Positions 14,301 through 36,900 of a DNA stretch of 64,000 bases are shown here, piece after piece. The notes under the pieces are model-generated. The model was not told the origin of the DNA. It ran no database searches and worked only from the letters and a program-made list of their open reading frames with translations. Position 1 is the first letter of the stretch. Each line of letters begins with the position of its first letter. The position numbers and the translations under genes were made by a program. Source of the stretch: Aptenodytes patagonicus (taxonomy: Eukaryota > Chordata > Aves > Sphenisciformes > Spheniscidae); NCBI RefSeq assembly GCF_965638725.1, contig NC_134950.1, forward strand, positions 79,348,657 through 79,412,656, written 5' to 3'.

Positions 14301-16250
14301 ACAGGACGGTGACCAGTAGAAACAGGAGGATACTTGGCCTCCTTTGAATTCTAATTTTAAGTTGTCATACATCCCTTTACTCCATCTGTTAGGAAGCACA
14401 GAAGAAAAATATTTTAGCAGAAAGAAAAGTGCAATGTCCTAAGGAACAGTGGGAAGAGGAAAGGACATATCGGCAAAAAGTGAATGGCTAAAGTCTTCCA
14501 GCTGTTTCTGCTAGGGTCTTGTGTATTGATTTAATAGAATAGTTGCATGACTCCAAGAATGCTTGAGCCTTAGCTCCAACTCAGCCAGGCCACAATGCTA
14601 GTCATATTTCAGCATGTAGCACGTAAGAGTTTTCATATTAGTTATCAAAATAGAAGTGCCTACTTCATATGACTGTAAATACAAAAGCTTTGTAGTTTCA
14701 ATTGACAGTTCACACTGTTAAATGATTTAAGAATTTTTTTTTTAACCAGTTTCCAGATTCTTGCTGTCCTTCCTTTAAAAAGACAACTCACACCACGTCA
14801 GATTCATACCTCCAAGACAACTGCAGTAATATGCTTCCCCAAAGCTTTACAGAGCCACATTAGGTGTCTCTTTGTTTTCTTGATAAAGTATTTTTTCTCC
14901 TCTTTGGGTAATTCATAGCAAGTATTTCTTTTACAACAGCAAACTGTCTCCTCCAAACCCATACTGGTCAATTTGGTATAAGCTTTTCTTCAGCCTCGAG
15001 TGCAGCGCGTTGCTTCTTAAGTGATCTCCTTTTTATCTCCTTGCTACTGTTCTGGGAACAGGAGGTTGGAGAGCGAGGATGTGCTTTGTTGCATGATTCC
15101 CAAGGGACCTCACAGGGCTTCGTGCAATGCCCAGGCAAGCACTAGGCATAATTAAGCACAGATTTTTTATTTTTTTAAATAAGGGAAGAACAGTTCAAAC
15201 AAAATGTGGAGCCATTCCCACCTGACTCCTTCGCTTAAGCTTTGGGAAAAAACGGCTTTCTCTGAAAACTTACATTCATTGTATATCCTGAGCATAAATG
15301 AGAAAACATGTTTTTAAAATTAAAGGAAGAGTAAATTAGTAAATTTAAAAAATCTAATATTTTTATCTTTTTATCTGTTCTCCGGTTGAAAATTCATCAA
15401 ATTTAAGGAGACTTCATTGGCAGTTTCCTGTTCACAAGAGTCATCCCTTCCTTTTTTAATGTTTTCATCACACATTGCTTCCAGTTTCTGCCACTTCTTG
15501 GTGAATGTGCCTACTACTACATCACTCCCTCTTAGATCTAACTCTTATGCTTGTTAACAGAGTGTTGCAGACTACAATCCTTGAAAACAATATCTCATTT
15601 AGCTGGATCAGTGACAGCTGTTCTGAGAGTTTATTCAGACCCTTTTGACCTGTGACTCCTGCTAGGACTGGACCCTCCACTGCAGGAGGAGAAAGAAAAA
15701 AAAAAAAAAAAAGAGATAAATGCTTTTTTCTTTAGCTGACCATGTATTTATATTCTAAACAAAGCAGCAATGAGTATGATTTTAAAAAACCCCAAACATG
15801 AGGCCAAGGGTAGTGGAGAAAATTGCAGAAATGGTTTTGATGTCATGTATACTCAATAGGCATTCTCCAGGTCTTCAGAAGAACTGGGAACCATTGCAAC
15901 AGTGAGTGTTATGTCCTGAAGACAAGATGAAACCAATTTAAAAAGAAACAAAGTAAAAGGAAAAAAAAAAAATGAACTACCATAATGCAGTCCTGTGAAC
16001 ATGCTGTGCATCTCCTGAATGCCTTTGATTCCTCTTCAGTAAGCAGGAGCCTTGATTCAGCAAAAGATTTCACGTTCTTCAATGCAAAATTACTTAATGC
16101 ATAAATGTTTCCTGGGTATTGATTCAATCATATAGTTAAAACGGGATATGAATGACCTTGTTGGATCAATATCTAGAAAGTACAGATATTCAACAGCTCC
16201 GTGTCAAGTCCCTAATGCTCAGAAAATTCAGTCCCACACTTTGCAATTTC
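8352..16250. other. Intergenic region between UPP1 3' end and ABCA13 start
   Basis: About 7.9 kb of AT-rich sequence. It should hold the ABCA13 promoter just right of 8351, but no CpG island or convincing TATA box stands out there. An oligo-A run lies at about 15697-15714. No exon, RNA gene or transposon was recognised. Confidence 0.6.
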
Positions 16251-16280
16251 ATGACATTTTAATATATGAAAATAGTATTG

Positions 16281-16286
16281 TTTATT
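16281..16286 (-). other. UPP1 polyadenylation signal candidate
   Basis: On the minus strand this is AATAAA, about 490 nt past the UPP1 stop codon, with T-rich plus-strand sequence around it. It is the most plausible canonical signal near the expected 3' end. Another AATAAA further on could be used instead. Confidence 0.45.
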
Positions 16287-16772
16287 TGTCAAAGTTTGCA
16301 AAAAATAAACTGCAATCACTTTTTCTTTACAAGTGAAGCAACAAAGACATTATAAATTATATATTTTTTTATAACAACGAGAAAGGGATTAGTATTCTTA
16401 AATTAATTTTAATTTGGAGGTTGGCAAGTACTTGGCAATAAAGTTTGATATTCTTCCTAGTTTTTCTTTTACAGCAGGGATAAATAAAGCTTTTTCATAA
16501 ATTATAGCAGGCTTGTCCTTCACAACAGATCCATTTTCCAATTCACAGAAAAGCGAGTCTTCTATCCAGCAATGCATAACTAAGCAAAACTTAGCTGAAG
16601 CCCATTCAGCACATTCGGTTCCCAAAGCACAGTGACATAAATGATTAACTTCCACAGACACACGGAATGCTGTAAGGTATTCTGAGGTAAAAGACCTTTA
16701 ATGCACAGAAGTCGTGACCATGACTTCAGCTGTGCAAAAACTTTCTGCTTCTATAAAACAGAGATGGATATT

Positions 16773-25558
<8,786 letters not shown>

Positions 25559-28066
25559 GTATGCTTATACCTAGAATTATATTAAAAAAATTAGATATAA
25601 GTGCATCAGAATAGTCCCATCCGTAAAGCTAGTATCATTAACAGTGATAGAAACCTTCTATATAGATGATACTGTCACGCATATTAAACCCCCAAAATAA
25701 TCCAGCCACACTACAGCTTTTATAACTGTAGCAAAATGAGCATCTCCAATTTTTATGGCCAAGCATCACCACTTTCAAACCACTGAAGACCAAACTAACC
25801 CCTTGCTAACGCAACCCCCATCTCACCGCTACTTCTGTCCCGTGGTATAAGCAACACCTGGCTCACGGGCCAGAGAGGGGTAAGTCTCATAGCCAACTAA
25901 CTAATCCTCTTTCTTCCATACCTCCCACGGCGACAGTGACTGCTGAACCAGCTTTAGCCCCCTTTCACCTCTGGCTCCAGAAGGTCTCCAAAGCCCATCT
26001 CTAACCATCATATGCCTGAAACCTGAGTCCAAGAAGCATCTTACTCACAACATCCTCTTCATTAAACTCCTCCTACTGACCTTAAGAGCATTCCTATCTG
26101 CCCCAGCCAAAGAGAGAGGAAGACTAAACCAAACGTGACTCAAAAAAGTCACAGCACTCTAGTTTATCGTCCATCTTGAATATCTTTTTTCCTAATCCAT
26201 TACCCTAACCTATACCAAAAAAATTCCCCTTTCTGCATTCTCCTTTACATTCAAACAGGCAAACGTATCGCTGAGGCTTTGGTGCTGGTACGATGACAGA
26301 ATTATAATTATAGAATGACTCGTTTGTTATTATTTTCAGAAGTGACTAAGGCTACGTGACAAAGTTGGTATTTTCTGGGAATGCCCTTACAGGAAGTACT
26401 GAATAACAAAGTTTTGCTCTACCCTCCCTTACAAAGAGCCTGACAGCACATAGATTATAGTAGAGACAGGACTATAATACTTAAAACCCCCAGGATTACA
26501 CTACAAGGAAATAGAAAGAAATCAGTCTTGCAATAGAATTACATGACACATGAATTTTGAAAGAACTGAAGAACCAAATGAAATAAACCTGGTCTGCCTG
26601 TTAAAAGCCACTGAATAATGGAAATGTATTAAAATTTATAAGGACTACTAGTTTTCTTCATTTAAAATATTAACCTTTATTAAACAGACCTAAACTTCAC
26701 CTGTACTAGATGTACTAAACACATACTAGGATCTATGCTCAAGGAGGTAAAGTATAAAAGTCGCATTTAGAATCAATTACGCATCCTTATGGTCATATGA
26801 TTAGAGTGAGTTACTACAGGGTATCACTATTATACCATGGACATTATGGGAAAAATGCGTAATTTTTTCCAAGAAAACTACAGTGCCGTGAGTCCTAGTA
26901 AGGAGGAGTTCGAAGATAAGAAGAAGAAACAGCAAAGTGATTTTTATGTACCTAGACGATAAATGGCTGCAAGCAAACCGAGGATATTCGTTCAGCTGCT
27001 GTTCACAGTCTTAAGCAACCAAGCGATTTTTAACAGTGTTCTTGGTTCTGTGATCCCCTAAGGAACGATGTATTTCAAAAAACCGAGAACAAAGTTCTGA
27101 CAGTCCAAAGGTCCGAATACCCTCTCCAGCGGCGCCCAGCAGGAGATGCCTTGGCAGGAACAGAAGAAAGGAGCAAGCATAAAGCAGTTTTCCCATGGCA
27201 GACCCTTCCGGCAATCAGGTAGTAGCTGACAGGCAGCCAATTAATATAAAGCCACAAAATTCTCACGCTGTCTAAACAAACGGAAATTTGTATAGCCACG
27301 TCGAAAGTTTCAGCAGCCTGCCGCAGCCAAAGTTAAAACTGATGTTCAAGAATACTGTGCTCACAGCAGGACTCGGCTCAAGAAAGGACACGGCCCACTT
27401 TAATGTGTGTGCAAATCCTCTGACCAACGCTTTAAAACAACGCAGAATGCATTATCATTACTATCTCTCTTACTTTTTTATTCCCGCCCCCCTTTTTTTT
27501 TTAAGGAAAACCTCGGTTAATAGTCTCTTTAAGGAAAAGCTCTAGTTTGGTGTTGATCCATCATTAGAAAAACTGAAGTCGTCGCAAAATTGATTTTTAC
27601 ACCGTGGTTTCCCTCTCGAGACTGTACGAACAACTACAGCTCGCTCACGGCGCGCATCGCTGCCAGACGGCTTCCTCGGCGCGGCAGACGGAGGACCCTG
27701 CAGACAGCTCCCATCAATCTAAGCTCGGAGACGACGGCACGACCGAAATACCCATCCGACGAGCCCTCTGCGTCGGCGGCCCTTCCCGCAGCCCACGACG
27801 AGCGCTCGCCCCGGCCCCCCGCTTCCCCACGCGGTGGCACCCACGTTTCTGCCGCTACCCCCCCCCCCCCCCCCGCAGGGGGTTGGCCGCCCGGCGACCG
27901 GGGGTGCCGCTGCCGGGAGGCGCTGCCGGCTCCCCGCCACCCGCCCGGCGGCCGAGAGAGGATCGCGGGCTGCAGGGGGTCCCCCCCTTAAGCCGCCACG
28001 CCTCGGCTCGGCTCGGCTCGGCTCGGCTCGCCCCGCACCTCCCGTGCGGCGGCTGGCGGGGCTCGG
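25559..28066 (-). other. Probable UPP1 5' intron
   Basis: This lies between the UPP1 start-codon exon and the CpG island. The start-codon exon follows a pyrimidine-poor stretch, so its exact upstream acceptor is uncertain. Nothing else was recognised from 25.6 to 27.6 kb. Confidence 0.5.
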
Positions 28067-28490
28067 CTCTCACCTGGGGCGGCGGGAACCACCGCTGGGA
28101 ACCGAGGAGGGCCTCTCGCTGCCGCCGGACGGGCTGCGGGGCGCGCCGGCCGAGCCGCCTCCCGGCTGCGGCGGACGGGCACCGCCCCGCCCCGGGCGGG
28201 GGCCGCAGCACCGGGCGCGGTTAACTCCCTGCGCGCCGGCGGCAGGGCCGCCCGGGGCGGGAGCGCGGCCGCCAGCGCCCGCCGCCGCCTGGGGCGCGGC
28301 CAGGGTCGGGGGCGCCCGTGGCGGCGGGGCCTGCGGGGCGGCCGGCCCCGCTGCACGGAAAGCGGCGGTTTGGGGATGGCGCGGGCGGCGGGGGCTGCGG
28401 GCACCGATGAGGGATGCGGCGCGGTGCGGGGGGGAAGCGAGAGCAACGCGCCTGGGGTGCTGCAAGCACGCGTCTCCTGCCGCTCCTCTG
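27600..28490. promoter_or_regulatory. CpG island, probable UPP1 promoter and 5' UTR
   Basis: The sequence changes sharply to very high G+C with dense CpG, between AT-rich flanks. It sits 2 kb upstream of the UPP1 start codon on the coding side. It contains a run of about six GGCTC units at 28002-28030 and many GGCGG/CCGCC boxes of the Sp1 type. Long open frames run through it on both strands but look like composition artefacts. Confidence 0.75.
28074..28300 (-). other. UPP1: Putative non-coding first exon of UPP1
   Basis: On the minus strand, CCAG followed by GTGAGAG at 28073-28067 is a near-perfect 5' splice site inside the CpG island. It would place the end of a 5' UTR exon at 28074. The exon start, and so the transcription start, cannot be seen. 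A second good donor (GAG/GTAGGT) lies at about 28499-28494 and could serve an alternative first exon. Confidence 0.35.
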
Positions 28491-29431
28491 GAGACCTACC
28501 TCTAGGCTACAAGTTTTCAGGATGATCTTACAATATAAATATATAAGCACATGTTGGCACCCTGAGGATTGCAGAGTCAGGTTAGATTGTATGGACACTG
28601 GTACCTGTATCTGTCCTTGTAACTGTATATTCGTACAGACGGTCTTTAAGTGCACTTCTTTTACTAGCATTTTGGTACGGCAAAAAAAGGGGGTGAGAAA
28701 AGAGCACAGATGACTTCTGCTAATAGAACAGAATAGACTGTTTCTGTTGGAAGGGACCTACAACGATCACCTAGCCCAAGTGCCTGACCAGTTCAGGGCT
28801 GACCAAAAGTTAAAGCATGTTGTTAAGGGCATTGTCCAAACGCCTCTTAAACACTGACAGGCTTGGGGCATCGACCACCTCTCTAGGAAGCCTGTTCCAG
28901 TGTTTGACCACCCTCTCGGTAAAGAAATGCTTCCTAATGGCCAGCCTAAACCTCCCCTAGCGCATTCCCACGCGTCCTATCACTGGATACCAGGGAGAAG
29001 AGATCAGCGCCTCCCTCTCCACTTCCCCTCCTCAGGCAGCTGTAGAGAGCAATGAGGTCGCCCCTCAGCCTCCTTTTCTCCAAACTAGACAAGCCCAAAG
29101 TCCTTAGCCGCTCCTCATAGGACATTCCTTCCAGCCTTCTCACCAACTTTGTTGCCCTCCCCTCTGGACGCATTTAAGGACCCTCACATCCTTCTTAAAT
29201 TGTGGGGCCCAGAACTGCACACAACACTCAAGTTGAGGCCACACCAATGCTGAATACAGCGGGATGATCACCTCTTCTGACCAGCTGGCTATACTGTGTT
29301 TGATGCACCCCAGGATGCGATTTGCCCTCTTGGCTGCCAGGGCCCACTGCTGACTCATACTGAGCCTGCTGTGGACCAGCGCCCCCAGATCCCTTTCTGC
29401 AGGGCTGCTCTCCAGCCACTCCTCTCCCAAT

Positions 29432-30316
29432 TTATACTTGAGAGATGTGTTGGTGCCTGGTGTTACTCCATCCTACGTGCAGAATCTGGCATTTGGACTT
29501 GTTAAATTTCATCCCATTAAGGATTGCCCAGTGCTCCAATCTATCTAGATCCCTCTGCAAGGCATCTGGTCCCTCAAGAGAGTCAACAGCACCTCCCAGT
29601 TTGGTGTCATCAGCAAACTTGCTAATGGTGCATTCAACTCCTGTATCCAGACCGTTGATAAATATATCGAACAGAACTGGCCCTAGAATTGAGCCCTGAG
29701 GAACACCACTGGTGACCAGTTGCCAGCCAGATGCAGCCCCATTCACTACAACCCTTTGAGCTCTGCCCTTCAGCCAGTTCTTCACCCGGCACACCGTGAA
29801 CCCACTCATCCCACAGCTGGAGAACTTGTCCAGAAGGATGCTGTGAGGGACAGTATCAAAAGCCTTACTAAAATCCAGAAAAACTACATCCAGCGCCTTC
29901 CCTTCATCCACTAGGTAGGTGACCTTATCATAGAAGGATGCCAAATTAGTTAAACAGGACTTTCCCTTTGTGAACCCATGTTGACTGTGCATGATGATTG
30001 CATTATTTTTTAAATGCCTTTCAATAGTACCCAGTATAATCCTCTCCATAATTTTTCCAGGAACTGAGGTTAGACTAACAAGTCTGTAGTTCCCCAGGTC
30101 TCCCCTCACACCCTTTTTGTAGATTGGAATAACATTGGCTAGCTTCCAGCCAGCAGGGACTTTCCCAGACTCCCAAGACCTTTGGTAGATGATCGAGAGG
30201 GGGCCTGCCATGACATCCGCTAGCTCCTTCAGTACTCTGCGGTGAATCCCATCAGGGCCCATGGACTTGTGAACATCCAGCTGATACAGCTGGTCCCTTA
30301 CAATTTCAGTGTCCAC
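29432..30316 (-). pseudogene. CR1 reverse-transcriptase fragment
   Basis: 294 uninterrupted codons of the CR1 ORF2 reverse transcriptase. Visible motifs in order: [37 protein letters not shown] (first catalytic Asp), [14 protein letters not shown], and [10 protein letters not shown] (the FADD catalytic box). The frame stops at both ends while CR1 homology continues in other frames up- and downstream, so this is the longest surviving piece of a dead ORF2. Confidence 0.9.
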
Positions 30317-30621
30317 AAACGGAAAGTCACTGTTCCCACACTCGTGGCCCTCCGACTCAGGGGACTGAGCAGCCCAAGGTCTATCAGTATTATTAAAGAC
30401 TGAGGCAAAAAAATCATTGAATGCCTCCGCTTTTTCTTCGTCCCTATTAATCAGATGACCATCTTCAACAAGTATCAGTCCAATGTTTTCTTTAGACCTG
30501 CTTTTGCTATTAACGTAACTTTAAAAAGCCCTTCTTGTTGTCTGACACAACACTGGCCAGTTTCAGCTGTAATTGAGCTTTGGCCTTTCCTGTCTTCTCC
30601 CTGCATATATGAACCACAACT

Positions 30622-31110
30622 CTAATCTTCCTGCAAAGGCTGACCTCGCTTCCAGAGATCATACAATTTCTTTTTCCTCTTGAGCTCCACAAGGGGTTCC
30701 CTGTTCAGCCAAGCTGGTCTTCTGCCCCGCTTGCTTGACTTACAACACAGTGGGATTGCCTGCTCCTGTGCTTCTAAAAGGTGGTTCTTAAAAACTGACC
30801 AGCACTTGTGGACTCCTAAGCCCTTAAAAGCAGATTCCCAGAGTACTCTGCTAAATAGTTCCCTGAATAGCTTAAAGTTTTCTCTCTTGAAGTCCAGGGT
30901 AGCAACTCTGCTGTCCTTTTTTCTCATTACACTGAAAATTTTAAACTCAACCATTTCATGATCACTGTGGCCAAGACAGCCACCTACCATCACATCTCCC
31001 ATGAGTCCTTGTCTATTCACAAATAGCAAGTCTAGGAGGGCATCTTTCCTAGTCGGCTCACTGAGTACTTGTGACAAGAAGTTATCTTCCACAAACTTAA
31101 GAATTTCCAA
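30622..31110 (-). pseudogene. CR1 endonuclease-to-RT linker fragment
   Basis: 162 open codons with the end of the apurinic-like endonuclease domain (LSEPTRKDALLDLLF, then the catalytic-type GHSDHEMVEF) and the linker that follows (RELFSRVLWESAFKG, RGRRPAWLNREP). This is typical of the middle of avian CR1 ORF2. It overlaps, in another frame, the fragment at 31032-31295 (PDINQEY), which shows a frameshift between them. Confidence 0.85.
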
Positions 31111-33783
31111 GACCTGCTCAGCACAGCAGTGTGATATTCCTGGTTGATGTCTGGGAAGTTGAAATGTCCCATAAGGACAAGGGCTACCGATCCAGAAATT
31201 TCTCCTAATTGCCTATAGAGTAACTCATCAACGCTTACATCCTGGCTGGGCGATTGGTAGTAGACATCCACTACAACATCTCCTTTGTTTTCCATCCCCT
31301 AATCCTCACCCAGAGGCTCTCAACCACAGCACCGCTAACTGTAAGGGCTGTACAGTCAAACCTCTCCCTTATATACAGTGCAACTCCTCCACCTCGCCTG
31401 CCCTGCCTATCCCTCCTGAATAGCCTGTAGCCCTCCATCCCAGCACTCCAATCATGGGACTCATTCCATTAAGTCTCACTAATACCAATGATATCGTAGC
31501 TCTGGGAGCTGACCAACGCTTCCAGTTCATCCTGCTTGTTTCTCATACTGCGTGCGTTGGTGTACAAGCATTTCAGATATGCTCCTGAGCCCTCCATGCT
31601 CCCAGGAGCAGAGTAAGTGTTCCCACCCCCAGGCAATACCATGTTAACCCTTGGCTTACCTTCAGCAACCCTGTTGGTATTCCCTTCCCCCATCAATTCT
31701 AGTTTAAAGCCCTCTCGATCAGTTCCACCAGCTTATGTCCAAAGACGCGTTTTCCCTATTGGGACAGGTGGATCCTGTCAGGCCCCAGCACCGCAACATT
31801 TTCCTCTGCTTTACTTGAGAAGTATTAACTCAGCTGCACCTAACTCAGCAAAGCAGGCACCAGTGTTTATCATTGCTAGTATCAAATTCAGTGTGTCAAC
31901 TAATTAACAGCTACAAAGCATACAAAATGCAGGTCTGCGTTTTGGATGGAAAACAGGTGTTAATACAAAGACCACCACGTGACTCTGAAAAATTTCCTTG
32001 AAAACAGAACCTGAGTTACCTGACCACTAGTTTACTTGGCCATTGCAACAGCCAGTGGTAGTGATTTAAAATAAAAGATCTACTCAACATCGACCAAACC
32101 AACACAACTGAGGGGTAATCTTCATTATAACAAAAACCTAGAGAGTGTGACAATACCATCTTAAGTCAGATGATCTTTTAGGATTAAAAGCTTGAGCACC
32201 AATCAACAGGTTTTAACATGCTGCATCACTAAAGCAGCTAGCCTGCAACTGTTTGTTGATTCAGAAAGTTCTCACAAGTCCCTTCTGCCTAAATAAAAAG
32301 AACAGATTCTCCACAACTTGCTATGAAATAGCTCCTAGCTAAGCTCAAAGTTTTGCAAAGCAAGGAAATATAAAATATACCCTCAGCTCCTAAAGCTAGA
32401 CGGGCGAGTGCAGCACAACTGTAGCCGTGGCATCTCCAGTGTTACTTTGATACGGCTGACCTTGCTAGAGCTCGGCCAATTAGCCTGAGAAGAATAAGTG
32501 AAACCAAGCTGTGAATTCAGCTCGCACCCTTTTTAGTTCTGAAAGAGTGGTACCTGTTCCTCATAAAGCAACAGTGAAATCCTGAACAAGAGATGAACAC
32601 ATTTGCAAGAGGGATCCAGCACATTTAGCTACAGAAGTTACATTTGTAATGGAAATAGAGCTACAATCCCACAAATTTTGAAATTATAAGGAACCTAGAA
32701 AGAGAGACTGCAAAATACACTTAGTTTGACACACACTTTCCTAGGTCTGTCTTACAGAGTCAAGTCTCCAATTTTTATGCGAGAGAGATGTAGGCCAAAC
32801 ATTAGTTCTTCCAAGATAAGATATACTTAGTCTGGCAGAACTGGCACAAGCTGGAAACAGACAAATTTAAAATGAATAAAGGATTATCCTTTTCCATCAA
32901 TTAGCAAGAAATCTAAAGCAAAAACAAAGCAAAAAAAATCATTAAGGACTCTATAAGCATAAATTTAACATTTTTCATACAGTAACTGAAGACATTAAAC
33001 CCAGAATCCTGCAATACAATTTTTTAAATCATTTTTCCTACCAGAACCACACTGTAGTTTGTCATAGTAGGGAATTCGTGGGAGACAGAGCAACTAAAAC
33101 CTTCTTAGTATATAACCTTCTGTACAGCAGGAGGGTAAACACGTTGGGCACAAGGCATTGCCAAGATGTATTTATTACAAAATCACGTATTGGGCATTTA
33201 GAGTAAAATCTTTTAATATCCTGCCTCACACCAAAGGACTTTTTCTGGGAATATAAGAGAGAGAAATCCCCTGCACACAGATGCGATTCTAGCCATGAAC
33301 AGCATACAAGAGAAATTGCTCAACAAACTAAGAAAAATGTCACCTGTTCAACTTGTTTAAACCTCTAATAGGTAAAACAAAAGCACAGCCTCCTAATGCA
33401 TCTTCCGTTTTTCTGTTCCTTGAATATTTGTCAACACTTGAAAGCTATGGTAGTGGACAATCCAAAATAAGCACCTTAGAACAGTATTTTAATTCTGTGG
33501 AAGAAACTTTTCCTTTAAATAGGAATATTACCTACCCCTTCATCTCAGGGTCCACTGAAAAATCTGCTTTGGCTTTCAAGAGGTTTGTCATTCAGCTATA
33601 TATTAAGAGAATAATCAATGTAAATGACTTCTTTTGTAAATAAAGTATAATCAGGTTACTATAGTTACCTTGTCTAAAACGTTCAACAAATAATGCATCC
33701 CTCTGAGTCTAATAATTGGTAGTAACCTTTGCTCTCAGTCATCTCTAGGATACTTTTTTAAAATTTAAATTCATTTTAAGCTT

Positions 33784-33990
33784 ATAGAATCATAGAATAG
33801 TTTGGGTTGGAAGGGACCTCTAAAGGCCATCTAGTCCAACCCCCCTGCCGTGGGCAGGGACATCTTCAACTAGATCAGGTTGCTCAGAGCCCCGTCCAAC
33901 CTGACCTTGAAGGTTTCCAGGGATGGGGCATCCACCACCTCCCTGGGCAACCTGTGCCAGTGCTTCACCACCCTCAGCGTAAAAAAGCTT
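33784..33990 (-). mobile_element. CR1 3'-end fragment
   Basis: The plus strand reads tagaatcatagaatagtttg then ggttggaagggacct, followed by ccatctagtccaacccccct, the reverse complement of the CR1 3' end. About 200 nt are kept, cut at the 5' side near gcgtaaaaaagc. Such severely 5'-truncated copies are the commonest CR1 form. Confidence 0.92.
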
Positions 33991-36900
33991 CCTGCTTTTG
34001 TAATCTTTGGGTTTTCATTTCATTTTGTATTTTAGTGGGAAAGGTACCTCTTAAGTAAAAATACAAAATATGTTAATAAATGTTATTTTAGAAGGGTGAA
34101 AAATACATAACTACATACTGGGATTATTACAACAATAAATTACGAAACCTGCAACTGGCATCACTTTTCAGATTTTTGTATTGCATGGATGAAAACTTGC
34201 ATCTATGGAAAGTAAGGCTGTCTGTCCTTTTATAATCAAAAGTATACTTCTTCCTGCTCACCATATACCATTTCTATAGTCAATTGGTCAAATAATTCAG
34301 TGCAGCTGTTCGGACACTTACCTACTGCATTTTGATTCTTCAGTCATTCTGGATGTTTAGTATCTTTAAAACTATCAATAGGAGGACAAAACATGCTAAG
34401 ACTGAACTTCTGTATTTCCATTTCTAGCTTTTTTTCCAGGCTACAGCATAATATGTAACTACATTCTGAAAAATAATCTGCAGAGAACTGCAAAAGCAGA
34501 ATATTAGGCTATTTGTTTACAGGAAAAAAATTGGCTTCATCCTACATCTTTTACAACTAAGTCTGCATATTCAGTGCAGATACAAGTATTTAAGAAATAG
34601 ATATGCTGAAGTGAGTGAAATTTTAGATGCTTAAGAAATGCATGGGCCAATTTAATTTTTGTTTGCATTGCTACACAAAGAAAGTTAATGTATATATACC
34701 CTTGATCTCTGAAAACATGTTTATATTTTAGTCTAGACTAAAAAGACATAAGTGGTAAGAATGAAGTATATATTCGGTCACATTAAAATGAAAACAGCCA
34801 TTAGACTTTGCTACAGTTAGATGGTTGCATGTAAAAGGAAAGTTACTCTTTGGTACCTAAACTGCCAAGTTATTTTTTAAGTCTGTATCTGGAATTCTCT
34901 TTTAAAAATATTCACATATTCAGTATACTTGGATGTAATTCATAAGATGTAACTGCACTTTTGTTTTACCTTTGGGCTTGCAAAGCAATCAGTATTCAAG
35001 AAAAGAAATTATCTCACTTCTTACTTAAAGTCATTCAGGTCAGAGATGGAGCACAATACAACTAAATAAACATTTCAGCATTTAAAACACTAAAGCTAGA
35101 TTTTGTAAGTAAGCACCCAGCTTTTGACTTCAGCATCTCTCTGAAAAACAAACATTGAAAACCCTTCCAGACCCAGAAGCTTCCACGGCTGTTACATGGA
35201 ACTGCTGATGACTTTGAAAACTGCCAGTTGCATGACTGCATTGACTCAGAAGTAAGTAAAACGACATAATTACTGGGGTAAGGTGAACTTAAGCAACACA
35301 TTTCCATCCTTTAATTCAGTTGGAGCTTTTTTATTTGTTACACTACTTTGATTTCATGTCCCTTGGAGAAGAGGCAAGCTGTGCTTCTGCTGCCGCTCTC
35401 CATTATTCTGAGCGCACAAAGACAGATTCCAGGGTTCTCCACCTGCTCTTACAAAGGGAAATCTTAGGCTGTTAATATTCTAACTCGGGGTATTCCAACT
35501 GTGATCCATGAAGACTCAGTTGACCGACAGTGCAGATCAAACATCTCCTTGGCTTGACAAAGGAAAGCTGAGTATACATTAATGGCACATTAGCAAACTT
35601 TAAGAATTTGAGGAATGTCATGCGGATATTACCTAATGGTGACCAAGGTAAAAAGAGACAATTTTTACAATAGGATATGGTGTACACTTTTAAAATATCT
35701 GAAAACCAGCACTATAAACACTTCTAAGAACACAACTACAGTAAAGCAAAACAACAGTGCTGAGTGACCAAGTTAGGATCTGTTGTCTTTCTGTCTCTGC
35801 CTCGAACAATTGCCTAAAAGTATGACAGTTTTGAACAAGAACTCCAATACTGAGGAAAGAGTGTTCAAAAGTGAAGAGGACTTAGACATCAACAACTGAA
35901 AGTAATGAAGTTACTTTAGGAAGCCTTGTACAGATCTTAATGAGAAAGAGAGACCATAACATAGAAAAGAATGATCAGAATTCTTGTCTGTAGGTCAGCA
36001 GTATTGCGGCCACACAGGAATTCTTATTTTATGGAATAGATTTTGAGGGCTTTGGCCCACCAAGCACCTTCAAGTCTATGTGAACAGGTGATCTTTAAAT
36101 TTGTAAATACTATGCTAGTTGGGCTTTTTTTTTTTTGGGTCATAACATTACTGTCTCCAACTTTTTCAGTAAATTTGTGCTAAACACCTTTCAGAAAACT
36201 TTCTACAAAAAAAGAGATTGAAATGGATTCAATATATGCTTAAGAACAAAAAACCTTCTTACTCAACTGATGAGCATTAAAAAAACCCCGCTTGGCTGCC
36301 TTACCCTTAAGCAGCTCCGTTAAGAAAATCCAGAGAGTTTCATCATCATCTCATATTTCCCCTTTCTTTTATGTTTTGGCCAGTAAAGCATGTAACTGCA
36401 AATAGTATTTGCAAAAGAAGTTCTTCCTACGATAATAGGAGTCAGAAGATCAAAGTGAGACTGGAAAGTAGTACTATTGTTGATAGTTATACCCTTAAAG
36501 TATGCTACAAAGGCTGTCATACACCAAAGTTATTTTACTGTTGCAGTTTACCATCGGTGGGCACAAACAACCCAGCCCTCTATTACACTTTTTTACAGAC
36601 ACTAAAAATAAAAATTATAACCTTATCCAAAGACTCTATCAAATGAAGATAGCTGAATTCCCGGATAAGGCATGTTCATATGACTGAATAATTCTGAAAA
36701 ATTCATAAAATGGTACTTATTTTTTTGGAGAACATCATGCAGCTACTAGTGATTACTGCATTAGGTGTAAAGTTTCATAGTTGAAATCCTAGGTGTATCA
36801 ACAATTTGCCTGTTATACATACACAATTTCTTCACACAAGCTTATTCTTTAGTGCTTCTCTATAATGACAGGTGACAGTTTTTCTCCTGTTTTAATACTA

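Larger units (their letters stand above)
28722..31800 (-). mobile_element. CR1 non-LTR retrotransposon, long but decayed copy
   Basis: CR1 is the dominant bird LINE. The plus strand reads into its 3' end at about 28722 (aacagaatagactgtttctg then ttggaagggacct), so the element points left. Going 5' to 3' on the minus strand, it has a leader region at about 31.8-31.5 kb. Next come pieces of the endonuclease domain at 31696-31469, 31295-31032 and 31110-30622 (GHSDHEM motif). The reverse-transcriptase domain is at 30316-29432, and a C-terminal region at 29430-28946. Frames are broken between segments, so it is not autonomous. The 5' edge is approximate. Confidence 0.92.

Noticed and set aside
27590..28505. 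Long open frames on both strands (133 to 223 codons) in the 28 kb CpG island
   Set aside because: They exist in several frames on both strands at once, are dominated by Arg/Pro/Ala/Gly as expected from GC-rich DNA with few stops, and show no domain.
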